Below, in pieces: positions 1-7,160 of a DNA stretch of 35,467 nucleotides. The notes under the pieces were generated by a model. That model searched no databases. It was not told the DNA's origin and saw only the letters and a program-made list of their open reading frames with translations. Source of the stretch: Candidatus Eiseniibacteriota bacterium (lineage in GTDB: Bacteria; Arandabacterota; Arandabacteria; JAGLYR01); the NCBI GenBank assembly GCA_023132135.1, contig JAGLYR010000028.1, forward strand, positions 1 to 35,467, given 5' to 3'. A program made the position numbers and the translations under genes. Every line of letters begins with the position of its first letter. The stretch's first letter is position 1.

Positions 1-275
1 TATCTAGTAGTCTGTCCCCAAAACTCGAGATGTACAACGGAGCTGAAATCTGCGTCCCGAGTAGCGCGCGACCTCGGCCCTTCAAGTGCAATGAGCAGGA
101 GTCCACCCTTCAGAACGAGACTCTTCGCATGCTCCGTCTTCGACAGCCTATAGAGAAAACGCTCGAGAGCATAGTGATCCAGCAACGCGTTAAACGGCTT
201 TCCCGCTCGCTGGCTCTCGTTGAGAAGCCTCTGATGAACGGAGGCCGCAACGTCCTTCAATCTCTTCTGCACCAT
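1..275 (-). CDS. AbiEii-like nucleotidyltransferase toxin, 5' part only
   Basis: An open frame of 91 codons begins with ATG at 273-275, directly after the antitoxin's TAG (TAGATG, no gap), and runs off the left edge without a stop. The product has hallmarks of the AbiEii/AbiGii nucleotidyltransferase family: FNALLDHYALERFLYRLS at about residues 28-45, KGGLLL at about 56-61 and the catalytic-type motif RATRDADF at about 70-77. Members of this family are the toxins of type IV toxin-antitoxin pairs and act in phage abortive infection. After residue 77 the similarity I would expect fades. The last codons read through a copy of the dispersed GGGGACAGACTACT repeat, so the gene may be truncated here rather than only cut by the window. 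Family assignment is by motif recognition. Confidence 0.75.
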   Translation of the reverse strand, partial: MVQKRLKDVAASVHQRLLNESQRAGKPFNALLDHYALERFLYRLSKTEHAKSLVLKGGLLLIALEGPRSRATRDADFSSVVHLEFWGQTTR

Positions 276-1130
276 CTAGGCAAGAGCCTCCAGATAGGGT
301 CGGATCAGTTTCTCTACCCTGCAGGCGCGTGCAAACCTGATCAGCGTTGTGAGGTCGGCCCCGGACGTTCTCCAGTATGTCTTCAGAGCACCGACAGCCA
401 CATCCATCCCTACCCGCCGCCGATACTGAAAGCAGTCCGCGACCGTCTTCGCCGGGGAGTAGACTCTAACAATCACACCGTCAACCACATGCTTCTCGAC
501 CCCCATGTCAAAGGCCGGGCCTGATCGCCAGATGAAACGGACGGGTGGGTGCTGGAGCCGGGGCTTCTCCGAGCCTCGGCGAAGGGCAACATCGACATTC
601 CAAGGGATCTCCGTGGTCATGTCGTGGTATGCGAGAGCTGAGATGAGACACACGACACCGTTGGGAATCCTGGCAGCCACGGTAGCAAGATCCTGGTTCG
701 ACAGGGGAGGCTGGTCGGCAAGGCGGTACAGACCGCGAGACACGGCTTCGAGGACTCCGTTGTCTCTCATCCAGTACAGGGTATGGGGCGCAATGCCCAG
801 CTTCAGAGCGTCCCTGGTTCGCACCAGCCCACCCTTTGTGCGTATTGCTCGGATCGCAGTCTGCACGCTTCTTCTCGCCAGGGGACTCCGATTTCTCCGA
901 CCCTGTCCAGTTCGTTTCTTGCTCCTTGTCTTGCTGGCTTTGTCTTTGGCCACTTCACGAGGTACATCACTCAGCCGATAGAGGCCCCACTCTTCTCTGA
1001 CGAGCAGAGCCGTATCACGCATGTCATATAGGGTCCTCGGATGAATGCCCCGCCGCAGTGCCTCGCCTGTGCGGATCATGCCGCCGTTTGCCCTGATCTT
1101 GATGATAGCTTCTCGAAAAGATTCCCTCAC
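276..1130 (-). CDS. AbiEi-family antitoxin with duplicated winged-helix domain
   Basis: This 284-residue protein matches AbiEi antitoxins, transcriptional autoregulators of type IV toxin-antitoxin systems. It has two copies of the N-terminal winged helix-turn-helix: residues about 6-55 (GGMIRTGEALRRGIHPRTLY) and 92-142 (GGLVRTRDALKLGIAPHTLY). A very basic linker (KASKTRSKKRTGQGRRNR) joins them. The C-terminal AbiEi domain follows (LISALAYHDMTTEIP, VYSPAKTVADCFQYRRR). Usual family members have one winged helix and about 200 residues, so this one is extended by a duplication. The start is GTG at 1128-1130, with GGGAG about 13 bases upstream. The toxin start abuts its stop, so the pair is translationally coupled. 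Autoregulation through the upstream promoter is expected from the family. Confidence 0.85.
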   Translation of the reverse strand: MRESFREAIIKIRANGGMIRTGEALRRGIHPRTLYDMRDTALLVREEWGLYRLSDVPREVAKDKASKTRSKKRTGQGRRNRSPLARRSVQTAIRAIRTKGGLVRTRDALKLGIAPHTLYWMRDNGVLEAVSRGLYRLADQPPLSNQDLATVAARIPNGVVCLISALAYHDMTTEIPWNVDVALRRGSEKPRLQHPPVRFIWRSGPAFDMGVEKHVVDGVIVRVYSPAKTVADCFQYRRRVGMDVAVGALKTYWRTSGADLTTLIRFARACRVEKLIRPYLEALA

Positions 1131-1176
1131 TGTTTTCAGAACTCCCTTCCCGATAGAGGACCAGCGCTGCTATGTT

Positions 1177-1192
1177 TGCCTGGTTCAGGGCA
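1177..1192. promoter_or_regulatory. Imperfect inverted repeat upstream of the AbiE operon
   Basis: TGCCTG-GTT-CAGGGCA is an imperfect dyad just downstream of the predicted promoter and within the 5' untranslated region of the antitoxin gene. AbiEi proteins bind inverted repeats near their promoter, so this is a candidate operator. The assignment is by position only. Confidence 0.25.
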
Positions 1193-1217
1193 GCTGGCAG
1201 GACTTACGACCGGTGCC

Positions 1218-1246
1218 ATTCTAGACGCACCTCCAGGGCAGCGCAA
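1218..1246 (-). promoter_or_regulatory. Predicted sigma-70 promoter of the AbiE operon
   Basis: On the minus strand TTGCGC (1241-1246) and TAGAAT (1218-1223) are separated by exactly 17 bases. This gives a likely transcription start near 1211 and a leader of about 80 bases before the GTG start. Confidence 0.5.
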
Positions 1247-1923
1247 GCATTTTATCCATTTATCCTTCTTATTCGTTATTTATCATGTAGTTACATCCCA
1301 TATTTCTATCTCATTTCCATATAATTATACCTTCAATTAGCGATAAACTGAAGGTGTTTTTATACTGATTCTTACTCCAAGTTCCCACTTCCTTTCTTCA
1401 ATACTCTTTTTGATTTCCTTTTCCTCTTCCTCATCATTATCTCTTCTATTTCTTCTTCTTTTTCCTTTCTTCCCATCCCAAGGCCACCATTGCCCCAGAT
1501 AACCTACCCTACATGTGCTCGGGGGGGGCAAGATACTCATCCGATACTTCCGTGACAGTTCAGTAGTGGCGCAGGGCACCCATGTGTGTGTGCGAATGCT
1601 GCGGCGCGAATCGTCAGCAAGCTGTTGGCAGACATTCAGAATACATTGAGACGGAAAGGCTTGGAATGCGTAGTCGGCTACTGGACCCGAAGGTCGGAAG
1701 CGGGAGGTCAGATTCTAGAGTCACCTCGTGATTGACTGCTCGCCACAGCACTGCCGTTCGTCCCAAGTCTCCACACAAATCTCTCCCCAACAAACTCAAT
1801 CTCCCCGACAAAAATCTGGCAGTCAGAATCCGCATTCAGGCCTTTCAATACCCGCCTTGATGTGATATCATTGATGAATGTCAAGCTTGGGTTCATCAAC
1901 AGGTCTTCCTCCCGGAGGCTACG
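1247..1923. other. Long gap without a recognisable gene; AT-rich, pyrimidine-rich island
   Basis: From about 1247 to 1500 the sequence is far more AT-rich than its surroundings, and the + strand carries a long C/T tract (about 1370-1490). A short stem (1329-1335 with 1349-1355) followed by TTTTT could be a weak terminator on the + strand. The open frames here encode only low-complexity Lys/Arg/Glu-rich peptides. From 1500 to 1920 I recognise no protein, RNA or insertion-sequence end. Confidence 0.5.
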
Positions 1924-2604
1924 ATGCGATCCCTCGCCAGCTCTGCTTGCCTGCTTCTTCTGATTGTTTCCCCAGCATCGGCCGATTTCCTCGACACGTT
2001 CAGCTACCCGGACGGGACATTCCCACCGGAGTACGAATGGACGGGAGATCCGACGGGCGGCGGTTGGTTCCTGGTCGAGGACGAGACCTTTGCCCATGCC
2101 GAAGGTGGACACGTCCATTTCTTCCGTCCGGGGAGCATTGCAGGGAGAGGAGAATACGAGTTTGACTATTTGGGCGATGACTGGACCTTCGCCTGGCGGA
2201 TTGCACCTGGTGAACCCGGGGCTGGACAGTGCATGGTTCTCCACCCGGGGTTTGTATTCGGAGAATTCCTCTGGTTCAACCTTTATGGCTATCCTGATGG
2301 CCAGTACGTGTACCACAACGGATGGTTCCTGCGAAGCATCGAGAATACGTATGACCCTGGGCCAGGCTGGCACCACGTCAGGATCGTCGACGACTACGAG
2401 CGTGTTCGGATTTACGTGGATGAAGACCTGATCTTCGACGAACCCGTAATGGGATTGTCCGACGGATACATCGGATTGGGCTCCGGCTCCAATTCCGCTG
2501 TAGGTTTCCCTGCCTTTGACAACGTGGGCTACACCTGGGCTCCCCCACCTTCAGGCCATTCGGGACAGAGCCCTAATAGGGATATCGCTATATTCCACAG
2601 GTGA
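1924..2604 (+). CDS. Secreted concanavalin A/LamG-like protein, C-terminus formed by a repeat
   Basis: The 226-residue product starts at ATG 1924, six bases after CGGAGG. It has a signal peptide (MRSLASSACLLLLIVSPASA). The body looks like a LamG/DUF1080-type jelly-roll: FLDTFSYPDGTFPPEY at the start, then W- and G-rich strands, GPGWHHVRIVDDYERVRIYVD and a final FDNVGYTW strand. Such domains bind carbohydrate or serve as passive lectin modules; I cannot name a ligand. The last 14 or so residues (HSGQSPNRDIAIFHR) are encoded by a dispersed repeat also present downstream of the OmpA gene. The original C-terminus, perhaps including a sorting domain like its neighbours', may therefore have been lost. 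A strong hairpin terminator follows at 2687. Confidence 0.7.
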   Translation: MRSLASSACLLLLIVSPASADFLDTFSYPDGTFPPEYEWTGDPTGGGWFLVEDETFAHAEGGHVHFFRPGSIAGRGEYEFDYLGDDWTFAWRIAPGEPGAGQCMVLHPGFVFGEFLWFNLYGYPDGQYVYHNGWFLRSIENTYDPGPGWHHVRIVDDYERVRIYVDEDLIFDEPVMGLSDGYIGLGSGSNSAVGFPAFDNVGYTWAPPPSGHSGQSPNRDIAIFHR

Positions 2605-2638
2605 TTCCATCTTCTAGATTTGTTGCTGAGTCCTTGAT
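2561..2638. repeat. Dispersed repeat A, copy 1
   Basis: It aligns with 27101-27177. The first 40 bases are ungapped with 34 identities and share CGGGACAGAGCCCT and CTATATTCCACAG; the similarity then decays. It belongs to the wider GGGACAGA family in this window. This copy overlaps the end of the secreted lectin-like gene. Confidence 0.75.
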
Positions 2639-2686
2639 CTGTTTCAGGGATTCAGGTAGGTTTGTGAAGGGATAGGTGCAGAGGAG

Positions 2687-2746
2687 AGCGACCGGCGGGA
2701 CTCTGAAGTTCTGGAGTCTGGAGGCAAATGCCGCTGGTCGCTTTTT
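2687..2746 (+). terminator. Three-way-junction terminator with T-tract, copy 1
   Basis: A 12-bp outer stem (2687-2698 with 2731-2742, AGCGACCGGCGG/CCGCTGGTCGCT, one G-T wobble) encloses two small hairpins: GACTC..GAGTC (2699-2718) and GGCA-AA-TGCC (2723-2732, sharing its last bases with the outer stem). TTTTT follows. It lies downstream of the lectin-like gene on the same strand. A homologous element occurs in opposite orientation at 4971-5030. Confidence 0.8.
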
Positions 2747-2857
2747 CATTGTGGGGGGGCAGTCCGAGGGAAAGACGGAAATCGATAATCGGAAATCGGG
2801 GGAAATCTGAGGGGATGCCTCACGGCTGGCCCAGATATCCCATGTCGCCGTGCTGCC

Positions 2858-4471
2858 CTATCCCGAGAAGTAAATCCAGACGGCCGAGACGATGCCTGCC
2901 AGGAGGACGGACAGGATGATGTCGGTCCGGCGCCATGCGGGGTCGGACTGCGATCGCCCTGTGGTCGTGCCGTACGTGAGGTCGGCCAGCTTCGTCTCGG
3001 ACGGGGCCGGCGACATCAGACTGACGACGACGAGGATCGTGGAGCAGACGACAAAGAGAAACGCCGCGAAGTGGAGGAAGTTGATCGTGGCGTAGCGGTA
3101 CAGGAACCCGTCGAGGTTTTCCCGGATCACCTCGAGACAGAGCCGGCTCATGCCCAGGACGAGTCCGGTAAGGAGTGAGGCCATCGCACCGCGCGCGTTG
3201 AGGCGCTTGAAGAAGATGCCCAGCAGGAACACGGCCGCGATGGGCGGCGAGATGTAGGCCTGAACGCTCTGGAGATAGACGTAAATCTGCCCCAGTTTCC
3301 GCATGATCGGAATCCACGCCAGGCCGAAGAGCACGAGGACGGCCGTGGCGATTCGTCCGACCGCCACCAGCTGTTTCTCGGCGGTCTCCGGTTTCCACTT
3401 CCTGTAGATGTCAAGCGTGATCAGCGTGGAGCAGGAGTTGAACACGGAGGAGAGAGAGCTCATGAGGGCGGCCAGGAGGCCGGCGATCATGAGGCCGCGC
3501 AGACCCGCCGGCAGGAGCGCATTGATGAGCGCCGGCAGAGCCTGGTCGCCATGATCCAGGTGCAGATGGCCGTTCTTTGCCATGACGAAGGCGATCACTC
3601 CCGGAATCACGAAGATGAACAGAGGCAGAACCTTGAGGAAGCCGCCAAAGAGCGTGCCCCGCCGCGCATGGTCTTCGTTCTTTGCCGACAGGACACGCTG
3701 TACTATGAACTGGTCCGTGCACCAGTACCAGACCCCGAGGATGGGAGCGCCGAATATGATGCCCGTCCACGGGAACTCCGGGTCGCTCATCGGTTTCCAC
3801 AGACTCATGAAGCCGCTGTCCACGGCCGAGGTCATGGCTCCCCAGCCGCCGATTTGGCCGAGGCCCATGACGGTCACCGTCACCGATCCGGCGATGAGCA
3901 CGAACATCTGCAGGAGATCCGTATAGACAACGGCCCTGAGACCCCCCAGGACCGTATAGATTCCGGTCGCGACCACAACGACCACCGCCCCGGTCCAGAA
4001 TCCCACCCCGATGGCCTCGAACACGATCCCGGCGGCCGCAATTGTCACCGAGATCTTCGTGAGCACGTAGCTCAGGATCGAGACCCAGGACAAGTAGGCC
4101 CGGGCGCCGGGGGAGTAGCGTCTCTCCAGGAACTCCGGCATCGTGTATACGCCGCTCTTGATATAGAAGGGCACGAAGACCCAACCGAGGATCAAGAGGA
4201 TCAAGGACGCCATGACTTCAAACTGACCGACGGCCACACCACTCGTGTACCCGGTTCCGGCCAGGCCGATGAGATGCTCGGACCCGATGTTGGAGGCGAA
4301 GAGGGATGCGCCGACGACAAACCACCCGATGTTCCGACCAGCCAGGAAGTAACCGGCGGACGTGTTACGGGGGCCCTTCTCCCGTTGTGTGACCCACCAG
4401 GCCAGGGCGAAGACGGCGACGAAGTAGAACGCGATGATCGAGATGTCAATGGCTGTCATTCGAAAGGACAT
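2858..4471 (-). CDS. SGLT-type sodium/solute symporter (SSS family)
   Basis: The 537-residue, highly hydrophobic protein has the length and about 13-14 membrane segments typical of the solute:sodium symporter family. It is closest to the sugar (SGLT) branch. Diagnostic stretches are ASLFASNIGSEHLIGLAGTG in TM2, YWCTDQFIVQRVLSAKN near the middle and SSLSSVFNSCSTLITLDIY in the segment holding the second sodium site. It should import a sugar or other small solute with Na+ across the inner membrane; the substrate is not deducible here. The gene stands alone, between a secreted-protein gene and a broken ORF6N gene, with no sugar catabolism genes nearby. The ATG at 4471 has GGAG about 14 bases upstream; ATG at 4459 is possible. 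Confidence 0.9.
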   Translation of the reverse strand: MSFRMTAIDISIIAFYFVAVFALAWWVTQREKGPRNTSAGYFLAGRNIGWFVVGASLFASNIGSEHLIGLAGTGYTSGVAVGQFEVMASLILLILGWVFVPFYIKSGVYTMPEFLERRYSPGARAYLSWVSILSYVLTKISVTIAAAGIVFEAIGVGFWTGAVVVVVATGIYTVLGGLRAVVYTDLLQMFVLIAGSVTVTVMGLGQIGGWGAMTSAVDSGFMSLWKPMSDPEFPWTGIIFGAPILGVWYWCTDQFIVQRVLSAKNEDHARRGTLFGGFLKVLPLFIFVIPGVIAFVMAKNGHLHLDHGDQALPALINALLPAGLRGLMIAGLLAALMSSLSSVFNSCSTLITLDIYRKWKPETAEKQLVAVGRIATAVLVLFGLAWIPIMRKLGQIYVYLQSVQAYISPPIAAVFLLGIFFKRLNARGAMASLLTGLVLGMSRLCLEVIRENLDGFLYRYATINFLHFAAFLFVVCSTILVVVSLMSPAPSETKLADLTYGTTTGRSQSDPAWRRTDIILSVLLAGIVSAVWIYFSG

Positions 4472-4550
4472 GGATGCCCGCCACTCCGGTTCGGGGACAG
4501 GCCGTCATGATAGCCGGAACCGGTAGCCATGACACCCCTTTTATGAGTAT

Positions 4551-4600
4551 TTCGGGACACACTACTCAATTCCAGAACTAATTGTGGCAATTGGGGTTAC
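4551..4600. repeat. Dispersed repeat B, copy 1
   Basis: Fifty bases match 12243-12292 with six mismatches and no gaps. The shared part ends in AACTAATTGTGGCAATTGGG followed by GTTAC. Here it sits between the symporter and the ORF6N remnant. Confidence 0.85.
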
Positions 4601-4612
4601 GTCATCAGTAGT

Positions 4613-4930
4613 TCACTGCAGGTGTGGTAGGGTCGAACCATGATCAACCGGCAACGCAGGTTCCTTTGCTGACATTCTCTGTCCTCCCAGCCCCGCATGC
4701 CCCGAGGTCGCAAATTGCGAGCTCAGACAAATCGTTTCGTCTTTGGTCAGCTGAAACATGAAATCCGGCGGAAATCGGTCGAGGTTCCGTTGGACCTGTT
4801 CGTTCAAGCGGGTTGTGGTGACGCCATAAAGCTCAGCAAGATCTCGATCCAGCATGACCTTCTTCCCTCGAATGAGGAGTATTCGAGACTCCACATGGTC
4901 TGCCGGCAACACAGGTTCTCTCGCTGGCAT
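4613..4930 (-). pseudogene. Broken ORF6N-domain gene fused to the start of a second copy
   Basis: From ATG 4930 (preceded by GGAGGACGGAGA) the product begins like an ORF6N-domain protein, a phage/KilA-N-associated DNA-binding family: [20 protein letters not shown], then [16 protein letters not shown] and [14 protein letters not shown]. Normal members continue with a GGRRY.PYAFTEQGVAML block. Here the frame instead reads [17 protein letters not shown], which repeats the protein's own start ([12 protein letters not shown]), and stops soon after. The nucleotides confirm it: GGAGGACAGAGAATGTCAGC matches the upstream ribosome-binding site plus start codon. The simplest reading is two tandem ORF6N genes joined by a deletion at the shared GGAGGAC, with the second then truncated next to repeat B. 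It is unlikely to be functional. Confidence 0.7.
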
Positions 4931-4970
4931 TCTCCGTCCTCCTTGCCCGAATCCATAGATTCCCACATAG

Positions 4971-5030
4971 AAAAAGCGACCGGCGGCAATTGCCTCCGGA
5001 CTCCGAAACTCGGGAGTCCCACCGGTCGCT
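4971..5030 (-). terminator. Three-way-junction terminator with T-tract, copy 2
   Basis: On the minus strand the outer stem AGCGACCGGTGG/CCGCCGGTCGCT encloses GACTC..GAGTC and GGCAATTGCC hairpins and is followed by TTTTT (4971-4975 as A's on +). It lies 30 bases after the stop of the cohesin protein and should end the 12020-5060 operon. It is homologous to 2687-2746. Confidence 0.8.
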
Positions 5031-5059
5031 TCGTAGTGTGTGACTATACTCGTTACTCG

Positions 5060-7108
5060 TTATTTCAGCAGAACCATCTTCCTGACCGCTGCGTACTCTG
5101 CTGCCTGCATATGCAGGAAGTAGATACCGGAAGCGACTTCCCTTCCGGCATCGTCCTTTCCATCCCAATGCTGCACCGAATACCCGGCCGGGCACAAACC
5201 GTCCTCGAGTATAGCCACTCGTCGTCCCCGAATATCGTGGACCGTCAGCAGCACATGGCTTGGCTGCGGGATCGAGAAACGAACCGTCGTGCTGGGGTTG
5301 AATGGATTCGGCCGATTCTGCTCCAGAACACAGGAGTCCGCGGTGAACTCCCCGGGCTCAACCCCGGCAAAGCTCTCCACAATCTCCAGACTTCCGTTCT
5401 GCGTGTCGGCCGAAGGGTCTCCCTCGTTGAGATAGGCTCGGGTGACGTTCAAGTATGACGTCGCTCCAAGGGGCGCGCCGGGATCCGCCTCGAAATACAC
5501 GTGGAACAGGGGACCGATTCCTGCCAGAGGAACAGTCCCGGCATGGGCTACCCGGACACTGTCACCAGAAATCCTGCAGGTCGGGATACCCCAGGGATCG
5601 CTGACGGATCCCGAGTCAGTCACTCCGACGGCGTGAACATAGGTCGGATTGTACTGCAGCGTGATCTCGTAGCCCCGAATGGCCATCCCCGTCACATCCC
5701 GGTCCACGAAAATCGGAATCGCGTTGGGAGGATCGGTCAAAGACACCGAGTCGTGCCGGGCATAGATCAGGAGGTCGTAGACCTGGATGGTCCCCGTCTT
5801 GTCCCGGGCCAGGGCCGCATCCTCCACATGCACACTGCAGATGCCGCCTCCAACTGCCATGAAGAGTCCCGACTCGTCGATGGTTCCCACGGACGAGTCG
5901 GTTGTCCCCCAATCGAAGGGAGGTGTTGGAGATCCTCCCACACCAAAGGGCAACGTCTCACCCACAAGCAACTCGGCCGTGTCTGGCGTGATGTAGATGG
6001 AGGGAGGGGCAATTACCTGGAGGTAACCGTCATCGAGAAGGGGGATAAATTGCTCGTCGAACAGCCCCTCGGTGAGATCGAGGTAGGTGCTTCCCGAGGC
6101 ACCCGGTGGAACGTAGCACCTCAGGTACATGACAATCCCACTGCCCGTCAACGCCTCTGTGCCGGCGGTGGCCACCGATACCGATCCGGGCTCGATCAGA
6201 ATCTCGGGCGCTCCCCAGGATTCCGTGAGGGTCCCCGTCTCAATCGCCTCGAGGACTTCGAACCTGGCCGCGGTGAACACCATCGAGAATTCGAGTGAGT
6301 GAATCCCCAGCCCCGAGATATCCGTCACGAGGATAGGAATGTCGAAGGTTTCCTCGGGCACCACGGTCAGGTCGTCGGGGGCCCAGAGTCTCATGGCTCG
6401 TACGGTGATATCACTGTCCGTCGTATCCCGGACTCCCGCCGTGTCCACGGCGAAGACCCTGCAGGTCCCCCACGACATCCCGTGTAGCCAGCCGTTTTCG
6501 TCCATCTCTCCAACCGAGGGATCGGTCGAGCCATACGTATAGGGCGGGGTTCCATACGAGGCGGAGAACTGCAGTGAGTCACCGACCGCAATCTCACCGG
6601 AATTGGGCCAGACATAGATGGTCGGCACCGCACTGATGTTCACATAGCCGTTGTCCGTGGTGTCTTCCGGACTTCCCTCGTTGAACAGGAAGTCGCTGAA
6701 GCTCACCTGAGTGTTGCCATAGTTCGGACCCAGGAGAAACCGCAGGTGGACAAGGTCGCCGTCCCCCTCCAGCGGCTGACCCCCTGCGGAGGTTACGGTG
6801 GCAGTGCCATATCCCGAGTGGAAGATCGCGTCCCCCCAGGAATCACTCAAGGTTCCGGCCTCTATGACGTCGAGTAGGGTCAGGCGGTTGCCGTAGTACG
6901 TCAGATCGAACTCATACGAGTAGACGGCAAGGCCGGTCAGGTCCGTCGTGGTAACCCGGACATCGACCGTATCTCCCACGGTGCCCACGGTATCCGGAAT
7001 GCTGATCTGGACACCAGAGGCTGCTGTCGCCCATGCCGTAACGACGACCAGCGGGAGGAGAATCCCCCAGACCCTGATCTTCTGTTTTCCTCTCCTTGCG
7101 GTTCGCAT
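5060..7108 (-). CDS. Secreted three-cohesin protein with FlgD-like C-terminal domain
   Basis: The start ATG at 7108 follows AAAGGAGAAAGGCG and yields 682 residues; the frame extends further upstream but overlaps the neighbouring gene. A basic signal peptide ends near ATAASG. Three cohesin-type beta domains follow at about 35-160, 238-370 and 450-590, each with the pattern TDLTGLAVYSYEF...DVIEAGTLSDSWG. BIG/Ig-like spacers separate them (IAVGDSLQFSASYGTPPY; LLVGETLPFGVGGSPTPPF). The end (about 600-682) is a FlgD-like domain with NRPNPFNPSTTVRFSIP and final RKMVLLK, used for export or surface attachment in FCB-type bacteria. Cohesins bind dockerins, and the gene 52 bases upstream encodes a dockerin-like module, so a scaffold role is plausible. 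No enzyme domain is visible. Confidence 0.8.
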   Translation of the reverse strand: MRTARRGKQKIRVWGILLPLVVVTAWATAASGVQISIPDTVGTVGDTVDVRVTTTDLTGLAVYSYEFDLTYYGNRLTLLDVIEAGTLSDSWGDAIFHSGYGTATVTSAGGQPLEGDGDLVHLRFLLGPNYGNTQVSFSDFLFNEGSPEDTTDNGYVNISAVPTIYVWPNSGEIAVGDSLQFSASYGTPPYTYGSTDPSVGEMDENGWLHGMSWGTCRVFAVDTAGVRDTTDSDITVRAMRLWAPDDLTVVPEETFDIPILVTDISGLGIHSLEFSMVFTAARFEVLEAIETGTLTESWGAPEILIEPGSVSVATAGTEALTGSGIVMYLRCYVPPGASGSTYLDLTEGLFDEQFIPLLDDGYLQVIAPPSIYITPDTAELLVGETLPFGVGGSPTPPFDWGTTDSSVGTIDESGLFMAVGGGICSVHVEDAALARDKTGTIQVYDLLIYARHDSVSLTDPPNAIPIFVDRDVTGMAIRGYEITLQYNPTYVHAVGVTDSGSVSDPWGIPTCRISGDSVRVAHAGTVPLAGIGPLFHVYFEADPGAPLGATSYLNVTRAYLNEGDPSADTQNGSLEIVESFAGVEPGEFTADSCVLEQNRPNPFNPSTTVRFSIPQPSHVLLTVHDIRGRRVAILEDGLCPAGYSVQHWDGKDDAGREVASGIYFLHMQAAEYAAVRKMVLLK

Positions 7109-7160
7109 CGCCTTTCTCCTTTCTTGTGTCTCGAACGGATTCAAAAGCATGCCAACCGCT

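Noticed and set aside
30-524. Plus-strand open frame at the left edge
   Set aside because: It lies opposite the AbiEi and AbiEii genes, which have clear family motifs; the peptide resembles nothing.
1337-1579. Lys/Arg/Glu-rich minus-strand frame
   Set aside because: It is a translation of the C/T tract, with no ribosome-binding site and no family resemblance.
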